64,000 nucleotides of DNA from Liquidambar formosana (lineage: Eukaryota; Streptophyta; Magnoliopsida; Saxifragales; Altingiaceae). Of the stretch, positions 44,373-58,800 are shown in pieces (the stretch's first letter is position 1; the number at the start of each line of letters is the position of its first letter). The translations under genes were made by a program, and so were the position numbers. Location: positions 434,001 through 498,000 of the forward strand of contig CM077832.1 of the NCBI GenBank assembly GCA_039720395.1. Reading direction: 5' to 3'. The notes under the pieces are model-generated. The model saw only the letters and a program-made list of their open reading frames with translations, did no database searches and was not told the DNA's origin.

Positions 44373-46151
44373 TAAGATCTCAATCATTTAACCTCATCAC
44401 TATAAGTTGGCGCATATCAAACAGGAATTTTCTTTCCTGTTAGCCTTAAAAGAATTGTTCCTAGAATTTGCGGTTAGAGGAGTTAGTGTATATAAGGTGG
44501 TTCTACAGAATTCCTCATTTATATATAAATAAACTACTGAGAGCATTACTCTGTAGTTCTTCTTTGTCTCCCTCATACAGATCCTAATCCACCATGACAT
44601 TCAGGCGGTAGTACGTAAAATGCTTATTATTTGTACAGTTCAGTTTCTAACCTAAGAAAGATCCTAATAGGTACCAGTTGGTGGGTTCATGTCTTCTTTC
44701 TGTTTGCCATGTGTGATTTGCGATACAACCTGCAGGTGGCCAAAGTAATGGATGTTCCATGGGCACCCTAGCCAAATAGCACGACTAACAGGCAATGCAA
44801 GAATAAATGAGAGTTGGTTTCAGGCTCATATCCATGGAAGATGCAGGAACTTGAGATCGGAATGTGCCTCTCATCGGTGATGTTGTTCGTGAGAGATGCA
44901 ATAAGAGATCTAGTGCTAAACAAACCCTTGGGGGTTACATAATGGTGGTAACCCTTCCCTTACCTTTAATTCATATATCCCAAGAGTTTAAAGGCTCGGA
45001 CTTGAATCTTTCCCCCAATAAGAGGAGGATAGGAGAGATTTCGTTAGGCCACAAGGAATGATTATCATGTTGACCTTCTCACCTACGAAAACGAAAATAT
45101 TTCCCAAGAAGAAGGTATATGCATATGAAGAGATTTCGTCAATTTGTCCTCGATCATTAAAATGGACTTCAAAGCTATCCATTATGGAGGTCCACTAACT
45201 CATCAAATACTATTCTTTTATCTTTATCTTTTCTTATCTAATTTATATATAAGTGGGAGTCCATTGAAATTAGGTGTGAGACATCATAGACTGATCATAG
45301 ACCACACCATCAAATCAAATTATAATAAAACCCAATCTTTACATGGAACTAAACTTTTATCCATAATCTGATTCCAGCAGGCAATTAACTTATTATACTT
45401 TGCAACTGATGGATCCCACTGAAGCAAGCCACCTAAAAAAACATAAAAAGGTTATACATCTAGGGAGCAGCACTCATCCTTTACCAAATGGTCCCAAACT
45501 CCTAACATTAAGACAAGTCAACTTTACCCACCTTGGCAGCACAAACACTGCACACCGGCCTTTGTAAGTTAGGCATTATGTCTCTCACTTATTAAATAAT
45601 TGAGTTTTAAAACTTTATCCCAATTTGACAAGGGTTGGATATGTGGTGCTTGGAATCGTCTCTTGATTGGCAAAACATCAAACTGAATGGAAAAAAAAGT
45701 CTCTTGAGTATAAATATGACTCTGTTTTCAAAATTTCAGCTCGTAATCACGATTGTATAATGGAAAATGATTAGTGGGACGATTGTGGAGTGCCGACTAA
45801 TGGGGGACGACTAACGGTGTGCGTTATAGAGCAATTTAGATTTTTCCCCTTATTTTGGGTTCCTATAATTGAGGGATAACAGGTATCAATCTGTTTGGTT
45901 GTATTTCACACAATTCTCCTATTTTCACGCCCTGTTGTTTAGGGATTAAACCCATCGTTTTTATCATTTTGGGGATTCTTTTTTTGGGATGAGGATATCG
46001 GCGGATTTAGTCGATCTTGTCCAATTCATTCAGTTTTTGAGTTCAAGTTTTGCTTTAGTATTCAGATTTTTGAAGTTTTTAGACATCCTGAACGCTGCGA
46101 TTGTGAAGGTTAGTCAATTTCAGATGATTGTGTTTATGTTTTGGCTTCCTA
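44373..46151. other. Intergenic, nothing recognised
   Basis: AT-rich DNA with scattered short frames on both strands that show no domain and no splice-consistent gene model. Confidence 0.4.
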
Positions 46152-46850
46152 TTCATGTTATCTCGATCGAATATTATACAAAGATAACACTTGACGAATT
46201 GCATGGATAGATATACAAAATAGGTGCAGTTCAATTGGTAAAATTTTTAAGATAAATTACACAAGTTGAAACAAAGTATTCATGTCACCTTGATTGCATA
46301 TACTTAATGAGTTGGCATGGATATATATGCTAAATAAATGCAATTCTGCTGGTAAAATTTTCAAGATAAGTTGCAGAAGTTCAAACAATTATTCATATTA
46401 TCTTGATCGCACACTATAAGAAGATAAAACTTGACGAAGTTGCATGGATACCGTTTGTAAAATTTTCAAGATAATTTGTAGAAGTTGGAACAAAATATTC
46501 ATGTTGTATTGATTGCACACTATACGAATATAAAACTCGACGAATTGGCACGGATGGATATGCAAAATAGGCACAGTTTAGCTGGTAAAATTTTCAAGAC
46601 AATTTGCAGAAGTTCAAACAATTATTCATGTTATCTTGAACGCACACTATAACAAGATAAAACTTGATGAAGTGGCATGGATACCATTTGTAAAATTTTC
46701 AAGATAATTTACAGAAGCTGGAACAAAATATTCATGTTATATTGATTGCACACTATACAAATATAAAACTTGACGAATTGGCATGGATGGAGATGCAAAA
46801 TAGGCGCAGTTCAGTTGGTAAAATTTTCAAGATAATTTGCAGAAGTTATC
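46152..46850. repeat. Tandem repeat of about 115 bp with a two-unit higher order
   Basis: The anchor GGTAAAATTTTCAAGATAA (or TTTGTAAAATTTTC) occurs near 46236, 46352, 46456, 46582, 46690 and 46817. Spacings alternate between short (104, 108) and long (126, 127), so the later units form a roughly 230-bp pair. TTCATGTTATYTTGATYGCACACTATA and AAACTTGACGAA motifs recur in each unit. Confidence 0.85.
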
Positions 46851-48151
46851 TGATTTTCTACGCTAGGTGAAAAACAGAGCCGTTTGATTCCTTTTGGGCT
46901 TCTGACCAAAATGGGGTAGAAGATGAGAGCTATTTAGGTCACAATGGTTCCTAACGTTGGTGAGCAATGGCAGTGAACTCGAATGGGAGAGATTTTTGGG
47001 TGCAAGAGGTTTGATGAAGTTTGGTTGAATGATTCCTATTGGAAATCGTTAAAAGGAAGGTGAATATACGAGGAAGGTTTTTCGAAATTTAGATAAAACC
47101 CCAATTATCTAATTTTTTGAAGCAATTTGACCTAGAAAATTAGAAATTCCCATATTTAGGTATATTTTGGCTCCTAACAATATTAATACTACTGATCAAT
47201 CAGGTTTAACCAGGTCAGTGGTTTTATATTTTGGTACTCTAATAGTGGTCCTATGTATCACTATTCTTGTATAATACATATTAAAATCTATATAAATTAT
47301 AAAAATAAAAATAATCTTATGCATCTCATCTTTAAGATTGCCTCAATTATCCTAATTTTCTCATCTCAAATGGAGTGACATGAGTGTAAGCTAATTTAAC
47401 ATAAAACAATCCATATTATTTGGGTTTGATCCAAGATCAACTTGATAAAAAGTTCATTCAATCTGACTTATAAAATAAATAAAAACAGGTGAAATTCAAA
47501 TCGTATTTTGAATGGCTTGATAAAAAAAAATTGGTCCATCGTTTATTAGTTGAAAAAGACAAATTAAAAATTTTCTTTTGAGCTATTAATTAAATGAGTC
47601 AAATACTAAACAATTTCCTACTCAACTCAACTAAACCCCTATATTACTGGGCTCCATCCCTCGACAGCCTTTGCAGGAAAGTTGGGAGTACTAGCACTTT
47701 CCTAGAAGAGCTCACACTATCATGTACGGTAAGGGGACCCTCGGTTAGGCACCTTGTTTGTCGCCTTATCATGAAAATAACCTTTTACCTTATCAAAGAC
47801 TAAGCATCATTACTGCTTACTTAGTAAAAAAAAACAGAGCTGTACTTCACTACACGCAATGGAAACTAGCAGTCCAACTGACAAACATCTTATTTGTTTA
47901 TTTAATCCTTTTCTTCCCCCATCCTTCCCTTTGAAATTGATCAAACTCTCTCTCTCTCTCTCTCTGAAACGTCTCAATGAAAACCCTAGCCATGATTTTC
48001 CCAAATTTTCCGACGAACGTTGACATTCGTCCATTCAAAGCGAACAACTGGGTGATAACCAAGTGAATTCCTGTTTTCTCATCTGATTTTGGGTCACAGG
48101 CTTTTTCCTTTAAACTTTTCGAGCTCGAATACTCTACTACCTGGAGCTGCA
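46851..48151. promoter_or_regulatory. Upstream region of mannosidase copy 2
   Basis: No gene is seen. Near the gene there is a CT microsatellite (about 47945-47965) and a telo-box-like AAACCCTAGCC (about 47981), both common in plant leaders. No convincing TATA box was found. The region does not resemble the promoter of copy 1, so the duplicates may be regulated differently. Confidence 0.4.
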
Positions 48152-48346
48152 ATGGAGGTTGCACTTGTCTGTGTGGTTCTTTTGGCTGGTTTTCTCTGTG
48201 CAGAATCCAAGTATATGGTGTATAATACTTCGCAGGGCATAGTTCCTGGAAAGCTTAATGTCCATTTGGTTCCTCACACGCACGACGATGTTGGCTGGTT
48301 GAAGACTGTTGATCAGTACTACGTGGGTTCTAACAATTCAATCCAG

Positions 48347-48389
<43 letters not shown>

Positions 48390-51300
48390 GATGTTTCGAA
48401 TTTGATCACATTAATAATATATATGTTGTTTCTTTTTTATTTTATTTTTTTTTTGTTCCTTTTAATGTAGGGAGCATGCGTGCAAAATGTGTTGGATTCT
48501 TTGGTTCCTGCACTGTTGGCAGACAAGAACCGGAAATTCATTTATGTTGAACAGGCAAGTACGCTTCCATTCTTTCGTTTGCTGTAATAATCGATTAGGG
48601 TTCATGTAGATGGAGAAGATAAATATTGAAAGGGACTGTGATAAACTGACAAATATCAGCAGGAAGTTAATATGGAATGCCTTATATAGGACCACTGATC
48701 TTGCCTGATTGATGCAGGCCTTTTTCCAGCGGTGGTGGAGAGATCAGAGTGAGGAAGTCCAGCATGTAGTCAAGCAACTCGTCAGTTCAGGTCAACTGGA
48801 GCTCATGTAAGTTTCAATTTGACATTATTCATATATCTTCTAACAAGCCAGTCATGCCATTTCTATTTCTTATTGGTTTCCGTTGAGTGTATAAATTAAT
48901 TAATTATTATTATTATTTTTTTTCATTTTGATCTTGATTCACCCCCCTGGGGGGTCTTGCAGAAATGGAGGTATGTGTATGCATGATGAGGCGTCGCCAC
49001 ATTACATTGACATGATTGATCAGACAACACTTGGGCACCAGTTTATTAAAAAGGAGTTTGGTCTGACTCCAAGAATTGGTTGGCAAATTGACCCCTTTGG
49101 ACATTCTGCAGTGCAGGCTTACTTGTTGGGTGCAGAAGTAAGCATACCTATATATTTAGCTTTAAACACATATTCTGATTTTAAATACAAAAGTCGATTG
49201 AAAGAAATTTGACCGAAAGTGCGAAATGAACTTCCAATTACGTTTCTCCAGAAGTGATGGATAGATTTTATCTATTGGTGTAGGTAGGATTTGACTCATT
49301 TTTCTTTGGCCGGATAGATTACCAAGACAGGGCCAAACGTAAAAATGAAAAAAGTCTTGAAGTTGTCTGGCGGGGTTCGAAGAGCCTCGGTTCGTCTGCT
49401 CAGGTGAACAGCAAGAATTGTTTTCTTTTTCATTTTTTTTTTTCACTTTTGTATGCATTCATGCATTTGGGCTTATATATAGTTATTGGGACCTCATATG
49501 ATATATATATATATTTGTAATTAATTCTGTTGTATTTATTTATTTATTTGTTTTTTTTTTTAGTGTGGAGGGGTTGGTGGGTTCTCTTTGCATTGGTGCT
49601 GATGGAAAATCTTTTTCTGAGTCCTTGTTAGTTTAATTTTTAATATTTACAGATTTTTGCTGGTGCTTTCCCTGAGAACTATGAGCCTCCTTCTGGTTTC
49701 TACTTTGAAGTTAATGATGCTTCCCCGATTGTTCAAGTAAACCCCATAAAAACTGTTAATTTGCTATCAGTTTCTTGAATAATTATTTATTTGCCACTTT
49801 AATTTTTGTTACCTGTTCAAATGAAGGATGACATCAATTTGTTTGATTACAATGTTCAAGACCGAGTTAATGACTTTGTTGCTGCCGCAGTAGCACAGGT
49901 GGGGTGGGATTTATTACTTTTAGCTTGCATTTGAGATTTCTTTATCTGGATTACCCATGACTTCTTCATCTTCATTTTCATTACATCTGGAACGTTTTCT
50001 CTGGACTAATAGCAACTTTTCCTTAATGAAAAATAGAACAGAATCAATCAATCAATGCACTTCAGGTATCATATGTGTTAAGTTTCCAACTTAAAAGCTT
50101 AAGCTATTAGGTGGAGGGCCAAAACAGGTTTATGAAGTCATATTAAACCCAATATTTGGGGGACGTGGGACTTTCAAAGATCCAAAAATATGTATTTGCA
50201 CAAGTCTTGTAGCTGGACAGCTGTCATGCAAGTCTAAAAAATCTATGGAATATTTCTTGTAGGAACACCTTGTTCAATTATACGCAAAGGTTGAGTAGTG
50301 ATCTGGACTTAGTGAATAAATGTCTCTCTCTTATCTGTCTGTGTGGGAAAAAATAGGAACCCAAATAGACGAATTGGTTGGGAGTTTTCTTGAAATTAAA
50401 ATGTCCAAATAAAGCACTGTAAAGCAAGTCTTATTTTCTGTTTGCGAGATTCCTGTGTCAATCAACACTTACAGCATTTATTTCATTCCCAGGCTAACAT
50501 AACCCGAACAAATCACATAATGTGGACCATGGGAACAGATTTCAAATATCAGTATGCGCACACATGGTTCCGTCAGTTGGACAAGCTTATTCATTATGTC
50601 AACCAAGTAAGTGTCGTGTATAATTTGCATTACATGGTTTTAACAATCTCTAGCTGGTTTTAACTATCACCATCATAATTACTATTACTATCATCATTGT
50701 CATCTAAGGTAACACCTTTTATGTTCCTCAGACCTTTAAATGATGGCTTTGACATCTTCCTATGTTAAATGAGAATCAATGTGTTCAATTTGCTCTTGTG
50801 CTTTTCCAAAGAGGGAAAAATTAAATGATTTACTTCAACAGATGAGTACTGATAAAGACTTCTTTAAATCAGATACGATAATAATGTTGCCATCGCTCAA
50901 AGGCATGAGTTACATTGAGGAACACAAGTCTATGTATCGCAATGCCAAAACCATTGTGGTAGAGGCGTAGAGCCCAAAAAATAATTGGTTAAAGATCAAA
51001 ATGGTCATGGTTGAGGAGTTTGTGAATGTCAACATCACATTAATGGTGAATTAATGGACTCATCTAACCTAGCAGCAGAAACAGTTGTTTTGAATGCTTT
51101 ATCCTGGAATTTTCATATTCAACATTTGGTACACTAGCAAAAATTTAGGCATCAGTTAGATATTTGTATATCTCTGTTCAAACAAAGTAAGCAGGTTTCA
51201 TATTAGCCTTACGATTCCCTAGTACTGCTGTTATGCAATATGTAATCTTATAAGCTGTATCATTCTAGGCATTTCATGTGTCAATTCTTTTGGAAATTGT

Positions 51301-52794
51301 AAGAGATTATTTAGGTTTGATTTCCGTGTTCATCAAATACATGTCTTCCCTTGTTTCTGTGTTCAATTACACTCTTTGCTACCTGATGATGAGGTTAACA
51401 ACTCCCTATGGTGAATATGACCTGTTATGAGATTATGAGAATTAGTTCATCCTGATATTTATTCAGACTTTGAACTTGTTTTTCTTCCATATCTGCCTGT
51501 TTATGTAATTTTTTAGATTTTAGTCACGTGGTAATTGGTTTGAAATGTGTGCTACATCATAATTTCTCGTCCTCTCCCTATCTCAAATTGCTATCCTGAA
51601 CTCATTTGTTCTAAATGGTTTGTTTTAATTACTTATAGGATGGGCGCGTTAATGCGCTCTACTCAACCCCATCAATATACACTGATGCAAAATATGCAAC
51701 AAATGAATCCTGGCCAATCAAGACTGGTGACTTCTTTCCGTGAGTTGAATGTTTAGATATATAATGACGTATTTCCTTGTTATTTGGTCACTTTGATCCG
51801 TTTCTAGTGTTTGAAGCTTGCATTACATCAGATATGCAGATCGTGCAAATGCTTACTGGACAGGATACTTTTCAAGTAGACCAGCCTTGAAACAGTATGT
51901 CAGAATGATGAGTGGCTACTATATTGTAAGATTCATATGAATTTATATGGAATTTAATTGTCACAGGCTCACAGCCTTAGGCAGTTTTGAGATTATGGTT
52001 TTCATTTGATTTATAATCAGGCAGCAAGACAACTGGAATTTTTCAAAGGGAGGAATAAGTTGGGGCCCAACACGGACTCATTGGCAGATGCTTTAGCAAT
52101 TGCTCAACATCATGATGCAGTTACTGGTACAGAAAAGCAGCATGTGGCAAATGATTACGCAAAACGACTGTCTATTGGCTACATGGAGGTGCATATTTGT
52201 TTTGGTCATCGCGATTTCCCTAATAATTGTTCCTTCCACTCAATGCCAAAATATCATATATTCATCCATTAACTCTTTGCAGGCTGAGGAGTTAGTTGCA
52301 TCTTCACTTGCTTGCTTGGCGGAGTCAACATCATCTACTGGATGTGGGAATCCAACCATGAAGTTTCAACAGGCAAAAGATTATGAGTCCTTCAGCTTCT
52401 GAGCTATTTGTTCTTCCTTGTTTGAATAGACTGCATTTTCATAGCACATGTTTAACTGTTTCTAAGTCACATTCAGTCCCTTATCAATGCTGAATATAGC
52501 ATTTTACCAGGATTTATATTCTAAATCTCTGACTAATGGAATGAATACTTGACTTAATGGCACATTCTAAAGTGATGCTCGCACTTCTTAATGTACCCAT
52601 CTATGGTACTTATAAAAAATAATACTCATTGGAGGAGTTTTTATATGTTTATAACTATGGAAATGAGTCTTTGGCTTCAAATTTATGAAGACACATTACA
52701 ATTTTTGCACACGTTTCCTGATTATATTCTTAGTTTAATTTGCACTTTATTTGGTCTCAGCTGATTGTTGTAATTTTTTTTTTTTTCGTTCTTT

Positions 52795-52826
<32 letters not shown>

Positions 52827-55800
52827 GGGGGTGGGGGGTGTTGAATAGTTCTGAAACCTGCTATCTTCTGAGATCAAGTGAAGGTGTATTATGACTTATG
52901 TTTATTCTGTTTTTTTTTCAGTGCCCACTTCTCAATATAAGTTACTGTCCTCCATCAGAAATTGATATCTCCCATGGGAAAAACTTGGTAAAGATAAATA
53001 TCATATCCCATGTTATGTTCTTTTACCAAGTAAATAACAATGGCTGTCCTATTCAACCTTGACATAAATCATCTTATGGTGTTTTCTCTCTTGTAGATTC
53101 TTGTTGTCTACAATTCTCTTGGATGGAAGAGAGATGATGTAATTCGGATTCCTGTGAGTGTTTCCACTCCGGTCTCGGTGCTTTATGTCTTGAAATTTGA
53201 TGCGGTGTTTCATTTGTTGAAAAAACACTACAATACAACTTTTGTAGTTTCTATTCCTTTCAAAGAATCAATTTTGCAGATCAGTTGTGTAGTTTGTTTA
53301 TAGAAGCTAGTGCTGCTGAATTTTTTTCCTGAATTTGATCTTCAATGTAGTATTTAAGTCATGTGCTAATTAATCCATATCTTCACGCCAACAATTAGGA
53401 ATGCACTAGATATGGCCTGGAATATTTACATAAATGAAGAATGTGAAAATTATTGAGTTATTTATGTTTTTAGCTTTAACTAGACAATGGAAAAGAGACT
53501 AGAGGTGCATGCACTTGAGGAATAAAGTGGGGAAGAGCTATTTTGGCAGCTTGGTCCTGGAAGATCATATGATAAAAGTCTTCGAAGAAGATGGTCTTTG
53601 CCTTATAGATGTATTTTGTGCAAAGAGACGGTAGAAATGGTGGATCATCTTTTCATACATTGTATTGTGGCTACAAGTCTTTGGATGCTTATTTTTAATA
53701 TGTTTAGTGTCCTGTGGGTCCTTCCCTCTTCGACCCATGACCTTCTTGCTAGTTGGTGGATTAATGGAGGTAAAAAAGAAGCTAAGGTGATTTGGAGAAT
53801 GGTCCCTCATGCCATTTTTTGGTGCATATGGAGAGAGAAATCTTAGAACCTTTGAAGGAATTGAGAAGTCTATCTTTGATCTTAAGTCCTTTTATTATGA
53901 ACCTCTTTTTATGGCACTCTAATTATTATAGTAGTTGTAAACTTGTAATCGTTCTTTTGTACACTTTGTAGATGCCTTCAAGCTTTGAAGGGGTCTTTCC
54001 TTAGTGCTTTTATATGACTCATGTACTTGGGCTAAACCTTTTGTTATTAATATACTTTTATGTCATAAAAATAAATAAATAAATAAATAAAAGTCAACAA
54101 TTGGATGTTGAAATTTTCATGGATGTGGACTACCTGTTTCCTATCGACGGTTTCAAGTTGGAAATAGGGTTGAGCCTGTGGTGGTTCTCTCTCTCTCTCT
54201 CTCTCTCTCTCTGCTGTATAGATGTGTTTGTGTGTGTGCTTTATGCCAATGCTTGTGCATCTATTTAAGTTTACGCATGCATTCATGTATATTCATTATT
54301 ATATGTTTCTTGGGTTTTGGAGATAGTATGCTTTGTTCAATGCAATTCTCCTGAGTAATTCTAACACTAGATCAAACATGTTGTAGGTTATCAGCGAAAA
54401 GGTTACTGTTCATGATTCTGAGGGAAGAGATATTGAATCACAGCTTCTCCCTCTTACTGATGCCTATGTTGGCATAAGGAACTACCATGTTAAGGCATAC
54501 TTGGGTAAAACCCCAAGTGAGACACCTAAGTATTGGCTCACGTTCATGGCATCTGTACCACCTCTTGGTTTTAGTACTTACACTATCTCAAGTGCTAAAA
54601 GTGCAGGTCCACTCATGTTTGATCTTTTTTATTATATTCTTGCAAAGCATAACAAAGCTGGTATCATTGTCACCAAGTAATTATTAAAGTATATTCAATT
54701 TTTTAACTTTCAATCGCAGGTTCTGGTTCAAACAGATCATCAGTACACACATTTCAAAGAAGTGAAAAATCTACTGTTGAAGTTGGTAATGGAAATTTAA
54801 AGCTTACTTTTTCAGCAGATCAAGGAAAACTTACCAATTATGTTAATAGTAAAAGCTCGGTAAGTATTTTTCCTTAAATTTGCATAGTTGCTCTTTATTT
54901 GATGCTCAGACTTTCCTGCACCATGAGTTTCTAGCCATGACTAGACTTCAGATTGTTTCCATTATCGTTTATGTTGTCGTTGCTGTTGCACTGTTCCAAA
55001 CTTCCAATTTTCTTTGTTGTCTTTTCTCTAAACTTCACCCCTACCCTCCCACCCCGAAAGGGCAAAAAGGGAAATAATGAAATCTGTGAAGCTAATGCAC
55101 TTATTCAATAACTTATACTTTTGAAGGTAGAGGAATCCGTCGAACTATCGTATAGTTATTACTCCGCATATAATGGGACCGACAAAGATCCTCAGGTATT
55201 GTCTAAAACAAGCTTTTACTACAGATTTTTTCTTATTCTCTTTTCTTTGTGTTATGAATTTTCCTGGATTAAATTTCAAGATAATTACTAAACTATCTCT
55301 TTCTGAGTTGTCTTAAAATTACATGTGTTGTTTTTATAATTTTTTAAGGCCTCTGGAGCATATATCTTCCGTCCAAATGGCACATTTTCAATGAAGCCTG
55401 AAGAACAGGTGCATAATTCTGAAATACTGTTTCCATACCAATAAATAATCACGGAAATTATCAATTTTAAATGGCTCTTGAAATTGCAGGTACCCTTGAC
55501 TGTTATGCGTGGATCAATAGTAGATGAAGTACATCAACAGATCAATTCATGGATATATCAGGTGCTTTGCTTTGTCAAATTGTTGCTGTCTGAATGTTTT
55601 TCCTCATGAACTTTATTTCTTCTGTTTAAGTACCAGGAACATAATTATTGGTTGATAAATATACGAAGAAAATGAGAACACATCATTGAACCAATAAAGG
55701 CTCACTTTTGAAGCTAAAATCAACCCTAATATTTAGAACTATTGTTGGAATCCATTCCATTGGATGCTTAAACTAGAATTCAGACTTTCTGATTGTGACC

Positions 55801-58800
55801 ATCTTCCAGATATAAGTTTAGAGGGATCAGCAATTTATTTAAACTATACACTCTCATTCTTATGTTGCAATTTTGGTGATTGGACTGGAGCAGATTACTT
55901 AGATACATCTTTAGCTATGAAGCCTATGATAGTTCTAGGAGCTTTTAGAAATTCTTCTAGAATCTATTTCTTGTCTTCTGAAGCTGTGATTATTCTTTCT
56001 GTTTCTCTATCGTTGTTCAGGAAAAAGTTGTAGGACTCTTACAAAACTTTGTTGAGGAGCTTATACTGAAAATAGTATCACTTTACTATGTCATATTTAT
56101 TGCTTTTTCTTAGGACTTATGATATTATACAGTTAACAGGTAAATGTAGAGAAAAATTTGTTTAACACTTTAACTAATCATAGAACACACTATTTCTGTT
56201 CCAACTTTGACCACCCTTACTGGCAAAGAAACGAAGAGATGGTACTTTGGACTAGTGGATAAGACTTAGACAATCAAACAAAGATTCCACATAGAGTCAA
56301 GTTCTCATTGTATGATATATTTTTCTTTAAATGATAAAAGAATGCTAAGCTGGAGTATACAATGTTTTGAATTTGCTTATAGATTCCATGTTTGCTGTTG
56401 TAAGTAATTACACCGAACTCTTATGCAGATCACCAGACTTTACCAGGGGAAAGAACACGCTGAAGTTGAGTTTATAGTAAGCTCACCTAATCAAGGCTTC
56501 TACACTGGTTTATGTTATGAACAATTTATTCTTGGTGTTGATGATTTCAGATAGTCTTTCATTTTTATTAAATTTATTTTTATATTTACTTTCTTCTTTC
56601 TGTCTTCACCCTGGCTTGCTTGCTTGTTTGTTTCTTTTTATTTTGGGTTTTTATTTTTTTACTTATCTTACTAGATCTCACCTGCTGATAATTACATGTT
56701 TGGCCATGTTCATTGTTCTGCAATATCAGGTGGGGCCTATACCTATTGATGATCGAATTGGTAAGGAAGTTGCAACTCAAATTACAACTACCATGAAGAC
56801 CAATAAAACATTCTACACAGATTCTAGTGGACGCGATTTTATCAAAAGGGTATGTTGCATTCATGCCATTCTGTATGGTGTTAATTCTACTTAATTTGGA
56901 TATTGTGCTGATTCTCAGAGTGGCTGCTAGCCAGAAATCTTAGTAAGCTGTTTTTAGATTTATGTTACTAGAAATAAGTATCCCTGTTGGTTGATGGAAT
57001 GATGTATTAAAACCAAAGGTTCTTCTGTAACTTCATTTATTATCCTTATTTTTTTTATTGTTCAGAGCCAATAACATATAGAGAAACTTATTCTTTGAGT
57101 TGATGTTCATATTTCTAATTAATGTGTGCATACAATGATCTGAGGAAACATTTGATTTGCAGATTCGCGATTATAGAACAGAGTGGGATCTAGAAGTGAA
57201 TCAACCTGTTGCTGGAAATTATTACCCAGTATGTTGTTTTTATAAGTAAAGCTATCACATTTAATTTTACTTTTTAGATACTTGGATTTCTGTTATGATG
57301 ATTCTGAGTCCTATATTTGATTATAGAAAACTCTGCCTGGAGGATTCTCTCCTAACAAATATATGTTTATATATATGTATTGATGAAATAATATATATTA
57401 TTACAAAAGAAAAGATCAACAGCTCCTGTACACAGGATGTATACAAAGAAAACCTACAAAGACAGAGAGTTTCTAAAAATATCCTGAAGAGGAGATCGAT
57501 TACAAAAATTATGGGGATTTCCCCAAGCAAAAATAGGCTCAAAAACTTGTATCCTCAGCTCCTGTACTGAAGTCTCCACATTTTCAAAAATCTGTTTGTT
57601 CCTCTCTCTAAAGTGACCAAAATATATCATGTGGTACAAGTTTCCAAATAGCTAATGCAGTTTTGTTGGACCTCTTGTACCACCAAGCTTCCAAAATATG
57701 AATGATCCTCCTAGGCATTGACCACTGCAACCCGAAAACACCCAAACATAAGACCCACAATTCCCTAGCCAGTAGCCATGAGACAATGCACAAGCAACTG
57801 ATCCACTGACTCTTCCTCCTTGCAGAGCATACAACAGTTTATAAGATAAACCCCCCTTCTCTGCAGACTGTCAATAGTTGAGCACTTCTCTGAGCAATCG
57901 ACCCAAGTGAAAAACAAATCTTTGACAGCACCTTGGCAATCCAAATCCTCACAGCCGGAAAAATATAGAACTTGTTTTTACAAACTTCTGGGTTTTTGAG
58001 AGAATTGACTCAAACTTAATCTAAGAATATAGGCTTTTAAATGTTAATTATCTCAGTTGTGATTTCTTCTACAAAATCAGTTTCTTTCGGTTCCTGCATA
58101 TGGCTCATAGCTGCTGACAGTATTTTCTCTTTTATAAACAAGATAGAATGAGAGTGCTAAGACATAAATTTGATGGTCATGTCTCACTTTTTGGTCATCT
58201 GTATGTATGACGTGTCTTTGGGTTTTAGGCCCTTTTGCTATGACTATAAACTTAGTTATTAATAGTAATAGTACCTGTTAGAAAGTCATTTGTTTGTTCA
58301 GCATGTATTCTATATGCCTATTTTGGCTTCATATAAAATTGTATTCTTCTTTCAGATTAATCTTGGCATTTACATGGAAGATAATGAGAAAGAGCTTTCA
58401 GTTTTGGTGGATCGGTCTTTAGGAGGATCCAGCATAGTGGATGGACAAATAGAATTGATGCTCCATAGGTGTGTTGTCAAGTGCTTTATTCACCATGAAT
58501 TTTCTTTTAATGAGAAAAATTCTTCATGCACCATGCAGTATCAGACTCATAATTGAGATTCCTCTTTATCATATAGGAGACTGCTACATGATGATTCTAG
58601 AGGTGTTGCAGAGAATCTAAATGAAACAGTCTGTATCCTTAACGAATGCAGAGGACTAACAGTAAGCATACATTGCTCAACTTCAGAACTCCTGTGTAGC
58701 TTTTAACAGTTCTTCTTTAGACCACATTTGTATTTTTTGCCTGAAGATGCTACTTTACACAGTTTAATTATTTAATTTATTTCATCCTCTACAATTACTC

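Noticed and set aside
46152..46850. CRISPR-like array
   Set aside because: The units are contiguous diverged tandem repeats without unique spacers, in a plant genome.
47898..48164. Minus-strand frame with (RE)n over the copy 2 leader
   Set aside because: It is antisense to the CT-rich leader of mannosidase copy 2 and comes from a microsatellite.
55764..56033. 89-codon frame in intron 19 of mannosidase copy 2
   Set aside because: I considered a copia-type polyprotein remnant, but conserved motifs are missing. Most likely chance.
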